Translations under genes and position numbers: made by a program
From: Saprospiraceae bacterium
Lineage (GTDB): Bacteria > Bacteroidota > Bacteroidia > Chitinophagales > Saprospiraceae
DNA length: 64,000 nucleotides
Direction: 5' to 3'
Assembly: GCA_016716335.1 (NCBI GenBank)
Contig: JADJWN010000003.1
Coordinates: 275,525-339,524 of the forward strand
Shown here: piece after piece, positions 47,073 through 56,973 of the stretch
Numbering within the stretch: position 1 is the stretch's first letter
How the letters are laid out: each line of letters opens with the position of its first letter
The notes under the pieces: generated by a model
Seen by the model: the letters and a program-made list of their open reading frames with translations, nothing else
Databases searched by the model: none
What the model was told of the DNA's origin: nothing

Positions 47073-48683
47073 TTACCTGAATCCCAGATATTGGCCAATC
47101 CGCAGCCCCAGGTCTTCATTGGTCATAGCACATACTTTTTCTGCCTTGATATCCGGATGAAACATGATAAAGGGAACTGTCATAATCTCTCTGCGCAATC
47201 CCCCGTGTCCGCCTTTGTAATTTCCCACAAATATTTCGTAATCATTCGCAAGATCATAGCCTTTCTGACTGGTCATGACTATATCTCCTATTCCCTTACT
47301 TTGCAGTAAATCCCACAATCTCGGTACTGCATAGGGGAATTCCAGCTCCGCTGTCTGCTCCAGCCACACCCTTCTGCCAAATGCTTTGTCCAGCAAATCT
47401 TCGCCATAATCCAGAGGATTGCCATCAACAGGAATGTAAATCAGATTGCTGTCCCGGGATGTGATGACAGCTTTTTTCCCTTGTTGCAACAAAGTGATTT
47501 CACCATTGGCGGATTTATATGCCACCAATTCTATGCCGGATAGACGTGATATTTTATTGCCCAGATTTATAAATGTGTCACCCACTGGATAATTGGTAAT
47601 CAGCTCCGGCGGTAAGGGATAACTCCATTGTTTATTTGCAGGCCGTGTGGGGTCTTTAAGGTACAGATAAGCTGTCAGATTACCATTAATCACAAAATAT
47701 CCATCCTTGTCCTTTAGTTCCGATAGTTTTTCATCCAGTGATGAGGATATTACATTCACGGATTTGCCTCTTTCAATTTTCAGGTTCAATGCTTTTTCAG
47801 CCCAGCCACAGAAATCTACATTGCGGGATACGTCTGAAATGCCATGGTCTGACACAACCGCAATAAGCCTGTTTTCTGTTTGTCCGTATTGCTCTACTGC
47901 CATAAGATATACACCAATCAGACTGTCAATATGTCTTATTATCTGCCTGTATCCGTCATCAGTGCCAAACACATGATTGTAAGCATCAGGGGAAGGAAAG
48001 GTGACCCAGTGCACCTTGGGATTTCTTTGGAGTTGCTGCAGGGCAATTTCCATGGACAGACTTTCCTGCTCAAAATGATCTTTGGCTATGTGCTTCCCCA
48101 ACCAGGGTATCGCCCTGAGATACCTGAAAAATGACTTTCCTTCATATTTTGCGGTAGTATGTGCCCAGCCTGTTTTTTCATTGTGTTTTACCCCTTTGTT
48201 CATGTAGGTGTTTACCGAGGCAGTATAATATTTGCCGGACAATTCAAAATAATTCTGAATGCTGTCTGTGAGGTCATCATTCATATGTATATGGGTACGG
48301 CCTACATAATTGCGCAGATTTCCTTCTGTCCTTTCTCTGTCAAACCACCTGAGCCCTAATATTCCGCTTCTGGTGGCATCATATCCCGTGATAAACGGAT
48401 AGAAGCCATAGCCTGTCATGGTAGGAAAACTGCTGATTCCGTTTTCCACGTATAGTCCTTTCCCGATTAAGTCCTTGATTACTGGCAGTTTATTTGCTTC
48501 CAGTTCTTCTTTGAATATTTCATTATCCAGTCCGTCAATCAGGAAAATAGTGGCTGTGGGACCTTCAGCAGGCGGATATTTGTCGTAATTTTCATTTCGA
48601 CCATTCCAGTAAAAAATAATTATCACCACAATAATCAGTATGGACCAAAATTTGAAACTTTTCAAATATTGAGGGTAAGGCAT
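47073..48683 (-). CDS. Type I phosphodiesterase/nucleotide pyrophosphatase family protein, membrane-anchored
   Basis: A 536-residue alkaline-phosphatase-superfamily enzyme. Start ATG 48683 is chosen because the upstream open frame overlaps the restored 3' end of miaA. An N-terminal anchor (FWSILIIVVIIIFYWNG) precedes the metal site TIFLIDGLDNEIF and the nucleophile region SSFPTMTGYGFYPFITGYDATRSGILG. Later metal ligands are in FPSPDAYNHVFG and VVSDHGISDVSR. The likely location is periplasmic. The substrate is unknown. Confidence 0.87.
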   Translation of the reverse strand: MPYPQYLKSFKFWSILIIVVIIIFYWNGRNENYDKYPPAEGPTATIFLIDGLDNEIFKEELEANKLPVIKDLIGKGLYVENGISSFPTMTGYGFYPFITGYDATRSGILGLRWFDRERTEGNLRNYVGRTHIHMNDDLTDSIQNYFELSGKYYTASVNTYMNKGVKHNEKTGWAHTTAKYEGKSFFRYLRAIPWLGKHIAKDHFEQESLSMEIALQQLQRNPKVHWVTFPSPDAYNHVFGTDDGYRQIIRHIDSLIGVYLMAVEQYGQTENRLIAVVSDHGISDVSRNVDFCGWAEKALNLKIERGKSVNVISSSLDEKLSELKDKDGYFVINGNLTAYLYLKDPTRPANKQWSYPLPPELITNYPVGDTFINLGNKISRLSGIELVAYKSANGEITLLQQGKKAVITSRDSNLIYIPVDGNPLDYGEDLLDKAFGRRVWLEQTAELEFPYAVPRLWDLLQSKGIGDIVMTSQKGYDLANDYEIFVGNYKGGHGGLRREIMTVPFIMFHPDIKAEKVCAMTNEDLGLRIGQYLGFR

Positions 48684-48723
48684 AGGCTTAGAATTCAATA
48701 AAAATAAATTCAAATCAGGAGGC

Positions 48724-49646
48724 TTAAGTATATTTTCGGATTTGACTGCGAACAAATTCAAGAATCTGATCCTGATCATGAGGTTTGAATCTATGCCAAT
48801 GTCCGTATTTTCTGAACCATGTGAGTTGCCGCTTGGCATATCTACGGGTATTTTGCTTGATGAGCTGCACGGCAGTTTCAAGATCTGTGGTCCCTTCGAA
48901 ATAATCAAATAACTCACGGTATCCTACTGTATCAAGAGCCCGCAGATGCCTGTAGGGAAAAGACTGCGGGCTTCCTCCGTTAGCCCCTGCGCCATCATAT
49001 CCTCCACTCTGTGGTTGATCTGTTGGTACAGCTCCTCTCTTTCCGGCTCCAGCAATACAGGGATAGTTTTGAAATTTTGAGTGCGTACCGGTTGTTTTCC
49101 GAGAAAAGAGGAGTAGGATTTGCCGGCACTCAGGCTGACTTCTATGGCACGGATCAGCCGGGCAGGATTGTTCAGATCTACCATGCTATAGTAGTCGGGG
49201 TCGCATTGCCGGAGTTCTTCCTGCAATCCTTCGATGCCCTTTTTTTCATAGATTTGTCTTACCTGCTCTGATACTTCCGGTCTTACCTCAGGGAAGCTGT
49301 CTATGCCTTCTAAAAATGCTCTGATATAGAGTCCCGTACCACCGCATAGGATGGCCACCTGTTTTTTTTCGAAGTATCTGTCTAAGGCAAGACTGAGTTC
49401 TTCCGCATATCTGCCTGCACTATAGTTTTCGTGTATGGATACGTGACCGATAAAATGGTGGGTGATGCTGTCAAGTTGGTCCCTGGTGGGTTTTGCCGTT
49501 CCTATATTCATTTCCTTGTAAATCTGTCTGCTGTCTGCTGAGAATATTTCTGCATCGAAATAAGCGGCAAGTTCCAAAGAAGTGGCCGTCTTACCTGACC
49601 CGGTAGGACCCGCGATGATGATCAGATGGTGATGTACTGTATCCAT
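48724..49646 (-). CDS. miaA: tRNA dimethylallyltransferase MiaA, single frameshift
   Basis: MiaA prenylates A37 of tRNAs reading UNN codons. From ATG 49646 the P-loop IIIAGPTGSGKTATSLELA is followed by FSADSRQIYKEMNIGTAKPT and VAILCGGTGLYIRAFLEGID. The frame breaks at the A run 48958-48961 (plus strand). One more T on the coding strand gives FPYRHLRALDTVGYRELFDYF and then IKQNTRRYAKRQLTWFRK, ending at the stop 48724-48726. Without the repair the protein lacks its C-terminal tRNA-binding part. A homopolymer error is likely. Confidence 0.92.
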
Positions 49647-49700
49647 GACATTTTCTCCACTCAGGAATTGACTATATTTGTGGCACAAAAGTAAGGATTT

Positions 49701-50965
49701 ATGGTATATAGCTTTCTGAAGTGGATGGTAAGGTGGGTACTGAAGCTTTTTTTCAGAAAATTGTATATCTCAGGTACTGAACATATAAAGGAAGGTAAGG
49801 CACAGATTATCGCCTGCAATCATCCAAGCGGCTTTATGGAGCCTTTGATTATGGCCTGCTTTTTTCCCAAAGATTTGTATTTTCTCGTCAGGGGAGATGT
49901 TTTTGAAAATCCTTTACTCAAGCCTCTGCTCATCGCTACACATCAGATACCCATTTACCGCTTTAAGGATGGTTTTTCGAAACTTCGTGAAAATGCATCC
50001 ACCGTGGAGGCAAGTACCGAAGTGCTGAGTCAGCACAAAAGCCTGTTGATATTTGTAGAGGGCAGTACCAAAAGCATCCGAATGCTCCGGCCACTGCAGA
50101 AAGGAATGACAAGGATAGCCCTGCAGACGCTGAGTCAATATCCGGATACCCGTCTTGAAATAGTACCGGTGGGCATCAATTTTTCACATCCCCTGAGTGG
50201 AGGAAAGGACGTGGCGCTCACTATAAGCTCTCCGATACCCATCGAAGGGGAAATACCCGAATCATCCGATCAGATCAAAAAACTTCAGGAAGAGCTGCTG
50301 GAGAAAGTATATCTCCGGATGAAGGAAAATATACTGCATTTTGACCATCAGGACAGGGCAGAAAGTGCAGAGCCGTTACTACGGATGATCTGGGAAAAAT
50401 TCTACCTTAAAAATCCTGTCAAAGTTTCGTCCGATACTGAAGCTATTAGGGTTTTGACAGATTTTGCGGCTCAATGGGACAATCTGCCGGAGGAAAAATA
50501 TCAGGAATGGAAGCAAAGGCTCAAAAATGGAAAAATATCACAGGAAAAAGCGAAAGCTCTGCCGGTGTATTGCCTGAGTATTCATTATCAGCCAAAGACA
50601 AAATGGTATTGTTTCTGGGAGGATTGCCGGTGTTTTACGGATATCTGTTCAATGTATTGCCGGTGATAGCGGGGCTTTGGTTGACCGGATTTTTAGTCAA
50701 TCAGAAGGAATTCCGTACTTCGGTCTTGATGATTTGCTGGTTTGCTGTATTTTTGATTTATTATGCCGGCTGGATAGTGGCAGGATTTTGGGATTTCCGG
50801 CTTTGGATAGCGGCTTTTGCGGGATTTTGGTCAGGAATTTTATTCCTCAGACTTCAACCTCTTTATAGTTATTGGTTCCGGAGGAGCGATGCTGCCCGTT
50901 TCAGTGCATGGCATGAAATACAATCAGGACTTAAAAAAGATTTTAACCTTCACATTTTTCAATAG
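49701..50965 (+). CDS. 1-acyl-sn-glycerol-3-phosphate acyltransferase family protein, single frameshift
   Basis: A PlsC-type lysophosphatidate acyltransferase domain in the first 210 residues: ACNHPSGFMEPLIMACFFP (the His motif, with Glu in place of the usual Asp), VRGDVFENPLL, FVEGSTKSIRMLRPLQKG and IVPVGINF. The first frame stops at 50666, while a second frame continues to 50965 with two or three membrane helices (VLFLGGLPVFYGYLFNVLPVIAGLWL, SVLMICWFAVFLIYYAGWIVAGFW). One T lost near 50560 (GCTCT for GCTCTT) joins them as KALAGVLPEYSLSAKDK. The restored product is about 421 residues. Confidence 0.85.
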
Positions 50966-50974
50966 ATTTACTTT

Positions 50975-52000
50975 ATGAAAGCATTGTTCATGATATCCGC
51001 CGTATTACTTGCCCTGGCCTGCAACCCAAAGGACAAAGTCGCTGTGTCAACCCCTGACCGGAATGTACCTGAATATGCTATTGTCATTCACGGTGGTGCA
51101 GGTACTATCGAGCGCAGCCACATGGATGAAGCCACCGAAAAAGCTTATCATGAAGCTTTGAATGCTGCGCTCGACATCGGAGAAAAAATACTGCAAAATG
51201 GTGGCAGCAGTCTGGATGCAGTAGAAATGACTATCCGATATCTGGAAGATTCGCCGCTTTTTAACGCAGGCAAAGGAGCAGTATTCACACACGAGGGCAA
51301 AAACGAACTGGATGCATCGATTATGACCGGGGCAGATCAAAAGGCAGGGGCAGTAGCCGGTGTAACAACCATACGCAATCCCATCAGTGCTGCCCGTGCT
51401 GTTATGGAAAAAACCGAACATGTCATGTTGATTGGCAAAGGTGCCGAAACTTTTGCTTCCAAAGCCGGACTTGATATTGTGGACCCTTCTTATTTTTTTA
51501 CAGAGAAAAGATGGCAGAGCCTTCAAAAAATACTGAAAGAAAACGCAGAGAAAACCGAACTGTCTGAAGATGAAAAAGGCAATAAAAAAAATGGTACCGT
51601 CGGCTGCGTGGCATTGGATAAAAACGGAAACATCACAGCCGGAACATCTACCGGTGGGATGACCAATAAGCGGTACAACAGGGTAGGGGATGCTCCTGTC
51701 ATAGGTGCCGGCACATTTGCCGATAATGCAACTTGTGGTATATCCTGCACAGGTCATGGAGAGTATTTTATCAGATATACAGTGGCCAGAGACGTGGCAG
51801 CATTGATGGAATACAAAGGCCTGAGTCTGGAAGATGCCGCTGATTATATTGTGAATAAGAAACTGGTGGAAAAAGGTGGAGAAGGTGGACTGATAGGCAT
51901 TGATAATAAAGGGAATATCGTGATGCCTTTCAATTCATCAGGAATGTATCGGGGCTATGCCAGACCCGGAGAGAGATACACAGGTATTTATAAGGATTAA
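50975..52000 (+). CDS. Isoaspartyl peptidase/L-asparaginase (Ntn hydrolase), lipoprotein
   Basis: A 341-residue Thr-type N-terminal nucleophile hydrolase. The N-terminal lipoprotein signal has lipobox LALAC (Cys16). The alpha part has YAIVIHGGAGTI and LFNAGKGAVFTHEGKNELDASIM. The autoprocessing site is NGTVGCVALDKNGNITAGTSTGGMTNKRYNRVGDAPVIGAGTFADN, with Thr after Gly as the nucleophile. It should process itself into two chains in the envelope. It lies 9 nt after the acyltransferase gene on the same strand. Confidence 0.92.
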   Translation: MKALFMISAVLLALACNPKDKVAVSTPDRNVPEYAIVIHGGAGTIERSHMDEATEKAYHEALNAALDIGEKILQNGGSSLDAVEMTIRYLEDSPLFNAGKGAVFTHEGKNELDASIMTGADQKAGAVAGVTTIRNPISAARAVMEKTEHVMLIGKGAETFASKAGLDIVDPSYFFTEKRWQSLQKILKENAEKTELSEDEKGNKKNGTVGCVALDKNGNITAGTSTGGMTNKRYNRVGDAPVIGAGTFADNATCGISCTGHGEYFIRYTVARDVAALMEYKGLSLEDAADYIVNKKLVEKGGEGGLIGIDNKGNIVMPFNSSGMYRGYARPGERYTGIYKD

Positions 52001-52322
52001 TGCAACGAATTATTCGAACGAACAAACCAGTGCAGACGAAAAGAATAAACTGTTATCTGTAAATAGTGTGCTGTATAATCATCAACGCTTAGACTGCAAA
52101 ATCACCTTAGCGAATCTGCACCTTAGCGAATCCGCAAATAATTGCAGCGAAGACACAACACAACTTATTCCGCAACAGATCTTCAAAAAATCATGCTGAT
52201 TCCTTTTAATTAATATCCGTCCCGGTTGAGATAATAAATGCCGATAATTGATAAATTTAGGTTTTCTATCGTATTTTCCGGATAAGGATGATTTTTAATG
52301 AGTAATAAAACAATGATCAATC
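52001..52322. other. Non-coding gap with a short duplication
   Basis: Between the asparaginase and osmC-like genes. The only structure seen is a 16-bp near-tandem duplication CACCTTAGCGAATC(T/C)G near 52100-52135. No promoter consensus or RNA gene is recognised. Confidence 0.5.
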
Positions 52323-52718
52323 ATGACAAAAGTAACGGGTAGCGTGGGGTTGCAGCAGTTCCGGACTGAGATCCGAAGTGATTCCGGACATTTAATAATT
52401 GCAGACGAGCCAGAGTCCTTAGGTGGGCAGAATCTCGGTATGGAGCCTTATGAATTGCTGAGTGCAGGACTTGTAGCCTGCACATGCGCCACACTGCGGA
52501 TGTATATAGACAGGAAGGGCTGGAATCTGCCGGAAGTGATCGTGGGAGTAGAGTTGGACAGAGATGAAAGCCGGAATCTAACCCGCTTTATCCGAACAAT
52601 CGAAGTGCCGGGTCTTGAAGATGAGGATATCAAAAAGCGATTGCTCGATATAGCCAATAAGTGCCCGGTTCATAAGGTGTTGACCGGAAGTATTGCTGTG
52701 GACACCTCTTTGGTATAA
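52323..52718 (+). CDS. OsmC/Ohr family peroxiredoxin-like protein
   Basis: OsmC-family proteins reduce organic hydroperoxides with two Cys residues. The 131-residue product has one Cys site in LVACTCATLRMYIDRKGW and the second in NKCPVHKVLTGSI. The family fold is seen in EPYELLSAGL and VELDRDESRNLTRF. It lies 18 nt before a NadR-like kinase gene on the same strand. Confidence 0.88.
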   Translation: MTKVTGSVGLQQFRTEIRSDSGHLIIADEPESLGGQNLGMEPYELLSAGLVACTCATLRMYIDRKGWNLPEVIVGVELDRDESRNLTRFIRTIEVPGLEDEDIKKRLLDIANKCPVHKVLTGSIAVDTSLV

Positions 52719-52736
52719 CGATTGAATTTTATATAG

Positions 52737-53255
52737 ATGAAAAAAGTGGTGGTCACTGGGCCGGAATGTTCCGGAAAAACCACACTGGCACAGCAATTAT
52801 CTGAAGCCTTGAGTGTGCCTTTTATGGAGGAGATAGCCCGAAGTTATCTCACAGACAGAGAAGGCAGGTATGCGCTGGAGGATATAGAGCAGATAGCCCG
52901 GTTACATATTGAGGCTGAATCAAATTATTCGGGAAAATCCGACCTTCTGATTCTGGATACAGATCTTATCACACTCGAAATCTGGGCAGAGGAAAAATTC
53001 GGTACTGTTCCGGACATAATAGCCGATGCAGTCAAATCCCGGCAATATGACCTGTACCTGCTCTGCATGCCGGAAATGCCCTGGGTGTATGATCCCTTAC
53101 GCGAGAATCCTTCGGACAGAGATCGTCTTATGGATATATATCTTCATAAGCTGGAAGTATGGTCCAGGCAATTTGTCATAATTTCCGGTACACCGGAGCA
53201 GAGATTGAGACTGGCAATGGAATACATCAGCCATCTTGTTTTACGGGAATCTTAA
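52737..53255 (+). CDS. NadR-type nicotinamide riboside kinase-like ATPase
   Basis: A 172-residue P-loop ATPase of the AAA_28/NadR kinase group. Walker A is GPECSGKTTLAQQL, followed by the family block EEIARSYLTDREGRYALEDIEQIARLH and LLILDTDLITLEIWAEEKFG (Walker B region). The late segment MPWVYDPLRENPSDRDRL is characteristic of the NadR kinase domain. No adenylyltransferase domain is attached, so the role in NAD salvage is an inference. Confidence 0.82.
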   Translation: MKKVVVTGPECSGKTTLAQQLSEALSVPFMEEIARSYLTDREGRYALEDIEQIARLHIEAESNYSGKSDLLILDTDLITLEIWAEEKFGTVPDIIADAVKSRQYDLYLLCMPEMPWVYDPLRENPSDRDRLMDIYLHKLEVWSRQFVIISGTPEQRLRLAMEYISHLVLRES

Positions 53256-53376
53256 ATCATATCCGGACAATTCCATACCCTGAAAAAATCGTTAATTTTG
53301 CTCTGTCTTTGAACTAAAGCCTGGAGAAAATCCTTTTTTGGTGAAGTTAAACAGAAATCAAAAGATACTAAATACG

Positions 53377-54038
53377 ATGAGATTATTCACGCTTATATTA
53401 TATATTTTGACTTTGTCAGGGGTCGTAGCCGAGGGCAATTCTCAGAGTGGCCGGTCCGGTCTGCCATCATTCAGCAAGTCAATACCTCCGGTAGTATTCA
53501 TGGGAGTGGAAAATTATATACATATCCAGTTAAATGGCAGTAACAAAGACGATATCCAGCTCAAAGTTTTTCCCGGAAATATATACAGGAGGGATGATAC
53601 TACTTTTGCATTTTCACCCCATTACACAGAAGGAGAGCTTAAGCTGAAATTGTATTACAAAAATATGATCTGTGATATAAAGTCCGTAGAAGTCAAGCAG
53701 CAGCCCAACTTTACTCCCTATCTCGACAAAGAGAAAAACGGATTCATCAGACTGGCCGATATTGCCAATGTGCAGACGATACGATTGGCGGCGCAGGAAG
53801 ACATTCCCGAAGATATGATTCCCAAAATCCAGTCTTACAATATGTACATTATCGACAAAAACGGGATGTACCTTTTCAGTGCAGGTATGCGGGATGAAGT
53901 TATTTCACAGCAGGCTTCTGAAGCTTTGAAAAGGTGAAACCGGGGTCGAAAATTCAGATCAACAATGTGGCCGCCGTCAATAAGTACAATGTCACCACCC
54001 GACTGAATGTTCACAAGGAGATTATTGTGATTGACTGA
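53377..54038 (+). CDS. Exported protein resembling the GldM C-terminal domains, single frameshift
   Basis: A signal peptide (MRLFTLILYILTLSGVVAEG from ATG 53377) is followed by a domain with PPVVFMGVENYIHI, similar to the FYMGVDNPVEI block of GldM in this window. A last domain then has VKPGSKIQINNVAAVNKYNVTTRLNVHKEIIVID, like the GldM end. The first frame stops at 53937. One more A in the run 53929-53932 joins ASEALKK to VKPGSKIQ and extends to 54038. There is no inner-membrane helix. A link with T9SS is inferred from homology only. Confidence 0.7.
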
Positions 54039-54193
54039 TTGCCTTAAATCAGCTTGGTATTTTTAGCTGATATATTTTCTGTTATCATTTGGGAATTAAC
54101 CGACTCTACCATGCTGTAAAAGAATTTTATAGCTGTTTTGCATGAATTACCAATAAGTTTTCATATCATTGGGATGAAAATCAAAATAATTCA

Positions 54194-56623
54194 ATGCGGC
54201 GTATTCTGTTCGTACTCGTTCCTGCACTGACGCTGGCGTTCGTGCTTCTGCTGAATGGCAATATTCAGATATCCTCCAATCCTCTGCCTCCTTTCGGAAA
54301 ATTTTTAAACCCTTTTAAGGGTGTTTGGCAAAGCAACCTCCACAAGGAAACCCAGGAGATGAATCTGCAGATGAAAGGTCTCACCGCCCCTGTGAAAATC
54401 CTCTATGATGACAGAAGGGTAGCGCACATATTTGCCGGAAATCTTGAGGATGCCTTATTTGCGCAGGGATTTGTGCAGGCACAGAACCGTTTGTTTCAGA
54501 TGGATTTCGTAGCCAAGGCAGCTGCCGGAGAGCTCTCTTCTGTACTTGGTGACAAAACCCTGGAAATAGACAGAGAAAAAAGAAGACGGGGTATGAAATA
54601 CGCCGCAGAAAATGCTGTAAAAGGATGGGAGCAGTTTCCTGAATTCAGAAAGTATATGGATGCCTACATAACAGGGGTAAATGCTTACATCCACAGTCTC
54701 GGCGAAGGAGATTATCCCCTGGAGTATAAATTGCTGGATTACGCTCCGGAATCATGGGATGCCCTCAAGTCGGCACTGATTTTTAAGTATATGTCCCTCA
54801 CTCTGGCAGGACGTAATGATGATATCCGATATACCAATCTGTACAATCTGCTGGGTAAGGAAAGTTTTGACTTTCTATATCCGGAGACAGAGGAAATTGA
54901 AAATCCGGTCATTCCTGATTTAAGTTTTTTGCAGGGTGCAGACATTGATATCCCCCACCAATCTGATTCTGCTTATTATACCCAATCTATACAGAATGCA
55001 TTTTATGATTCCAGGCCTTCCGGTGTAGGTAGCAACAGCTGGGGTGTGGGAGGTCTGAAAACTGCATCCGGTAAGCCCATCTTCTGCAATGATCCGCACC
55101 TTAGCCTCGGGTTGCCTTCTATCTGGTTTGAGATACACCTGCATACGCCACAGTTCAATGCTTATGGGGTATCTATACCCGGTATGCCGGGAATCATGAT
55201 AGGCTTCAATGAGTTTATTGCCTGGGGAGAAACCAATGTAGGGCAGGACGTGGAGGATCTTTTTGTCATTGAGTGGGCTGATGATAAGAGGTCTGCATAC
55301 ATGCTGGATGGTAAGGCTCAGGAGGTCCAATACCGAATCGAAACACACAAAATCAAGGGAGGAAAAGACCTGACGGATACCGTGAGATATACCCACTGGG
55401 GGCCTGTATATCACAGCTCCAGGGATGGTAAGCACGACCTTGCGATGCGCTGGCTGGTACACGATGTGCCCGATACACCTGAATTTATGGTCTTTGTACA
55501 GGGTATGCAATGCAAAAACTATGAAGAATACCTGGAGGTCACCTCCAATTTTATTGCTCCGGCTCAGAATTTCGGATTTGCCTCAGTGGATGGTGACATC
55601 GCTTTGCGGGTGAATGGCAGATTTCCCGCCAAATCTCCAAATGACGGCAGATTTGTAGAGTATGGAAATGTTTCAGCCAATGGTTGGCAAAAATTCATTC
55701 CGAGAGCCCAGATTCCACAGATACTCAACCCCTCTTCCGGATATATTGCATCGGCCAACCAACGCAGTGCTCCCAAAGACTATCCTTATTATTACACCGG
55801 CAAGTTTGAACATTTCAGGAATAAAACCATCAACGGGAAACTTACTGCTGCTCAGGATGTGACTACCGAAGATATGAAGGTCATGCAGACAGATGCCTAT
55901 TCATCCAAGGCGGCAGATATTGTTCCCTTTATACTTTCCTCTGTGGATAAAACCTCTCTGACAGGCCTTCATGCCGAGATTTATGAAGCTTTTCAAAAAT
56001 GGGATTACCAATACAGATCCTATGAGGCAGCCCCCACCTATTTTGAGCTTTTTTTCCGCAGATTGCAGGAAAAAGTATGGGATGAAATCACTCCATTTCA
56101 GAAAGATTATGATATAGTGTTGCCCAAACCATGGAGACTGATTGCTCTTATGAAAAAAGACCCTGAAAATATATATTTCGATATCAAAAACACAGAGGCC
56201 AAAGAAAGTGCTCCGGATATTGTCAGACTGGCGTTTGAAGATCTTGTATCTGCCATCCGGGATTTGAAAGAGAAGAATCAGGCACTCGAATGGGGAAAAT
56301 ACCGCCCTTTGGATATACATCATTTGATCAGGTTGCCTGCACTTTCAGAATTGGGTCTGCCGGCTGATGGATGTCCGGATGTGATCAATGCTACAGGACT
56401 TTCTTTCGGGCCAAGTTGGCGTATGATTGTAAATCTGGAAGAGAAAGTAAGTGCTTATGCAGTATATCCCGGAGGACAATCCGGCAATCCCTTCAGCCCT
56501 TATTATAAAAATATGATACCGACCTGGCTGAAAGGTGAATACTTCCCGGTCAGATTTGTTCATAACGCAGAAGATGTGCAGCCACACAGTACACAGATTA
56601 TCCATTTAACACCACAAAAATGA
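54194..56623 (+). CDS. Penicillin acylase family protein (Ntn hydrolase)
   Basis: An 809-residue Ntn hydrolase of the penicillin/acyl-homoserine-lactone acylase family, with an N-terminal signal/anchor (ILFVLVPALTLAFVLLLNG). The alpha part has DDRRVAHIFAGNLEDALFAQGFVQAQNRLFQMDF. The nucleophile is Ser280 in GSNSWGVGG, the autoprocessing junction. The beta part has CNDPHLSLGLPSIWFEIHL, GFNEFIAWGETNVGQDVEDLF and the ending GGQSGNPFSPYYKNM. It overlaps the next membrane-protein gene by 4 nt (ATGA). Quorum-signal cleavage is possible but not shown. Confidence 0.92.
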   Translation: MRRILFVLVPALTLAFVLLLNGNIQISSNPLPPFGKFLNPFKGVWQSNLHKETQEMNLQMKGLTAPVKILYDDRRVAHIFAGNLEDALFAQGFVQAQNRLFQMDFVAKAAAGELSSVLGDKTLEIDREKRRRGMKYAAENAVKGWEQFPEFRKYMDAYITGVNAYIHSLGEGDYPLEYKLLDYAPESWDALKSALIFKYMSLTLAGRNDDIRYTNLYNLLGKESFDFLYPETEEIENPVIPDLSFLQGADIDIPHQSDSAYYTQSIQNAFYDSRPSGVGSNSWGVGGLKTASGKPIFCNDPHLSLGLPSIWFEIHLHTPQFNAYGVSIPGMPGIMIGFNEFIAWGETNVGQDVEDLFVIEWADDKRSAYMLDGKAQEVQYRIETHKIKGGKDLTDTVRYTHWGPVYHSSRDGKHDLAMRWLVHDVPDTPEFMVFVQGMQCKNYEEYLEVTSNFIAPAQNFGFASVDGDIALRVNGRFPAKSPNDGRFVEYGNVSANGWQKFIPRAQIPQILNPSSGYIASANQRSAPKDYPYYYTGKFEHFRNKTINGKLTAAQDVTTEDMKVMQTDAYSSKAADIVPFILSSVDKTSLTGLHAEIYEAFQKWDYQYRSYEAAPTYFELFFRRLQEKVWDEITPFQKDYDIVLPKPWRLIALMKKDPENIYFDIKNTEAKESAPDIVRLAFEDLVSAIRDLKEKNQALEWGKYRPLDIHHLIRLPALSELGLPADGCPDVINATGLSFGPSWRMIVNLEEKVSAYAVYPGGQSGNPFSPYYKNMIPTWLKGEYFPVRFVHNAEDVQPHSTQIIHLTPQK

Positions 56624-56973
56624 AAACATTATTATATCCGGTTCTTTTGATTGTAATCATTTTTCTGCTACAGTTATTTTTGCCATGGTGGATACTGGCG
56701 GTGATTTGCTTCGCAGCTGCCTATTTGTACAAGCCGGGCTTCTGGTTGTCATTTGCATCTGCCTTCATTGCAGGATTCACTGTCTGGTTTATTAAGTCAT
56801 GGCTATCAGACTCCGACGGTCATGTAGCTATGCTCACCGGCAATATTCTGGGCGGCCTGTCTCCGATATCTGTTTTATTGCTTACAGGATTTACGGGGGC
56901 TTTGACCGGTGGGCTGAGTGGCTTGTCAGGGCAGATGATTAATGAGCTGACCATTAACAAAAAACTGCTCTGA
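56620..56973 (+). CDS. Small integral membrane protein
   Basis: A 117-residue protein with three or four membrane helices (LLYPVLLIVIIFLLQLFLPWWILAVICFAAAYLY, FWLSFASAFIAGFTVWFI, SVLLLTGFTGALTGGLSGLSG). No family is assigned. It overlaps the penicillin acylase stop by 4 nt and abuts coaE, so it is translationally coupled within an operon. Confidence 0.75.
   Translation: MKTLLYPVLLIVIIFLLQLFLPWWILAVICFAAAYLYKPGFWLSFASAFIAGFTVWFIKSWLSDSDGHVAMLTGNILGGLSPISVLLLTGFTGALTGGLSGLSGQMINELTINKKLL

Noticed and set aside
52095..52135. 16-bp tandem duplication CACCTTAGCGAATCTG
   Set aside because: Only two units in a gap with no linked feature, so too little to call.
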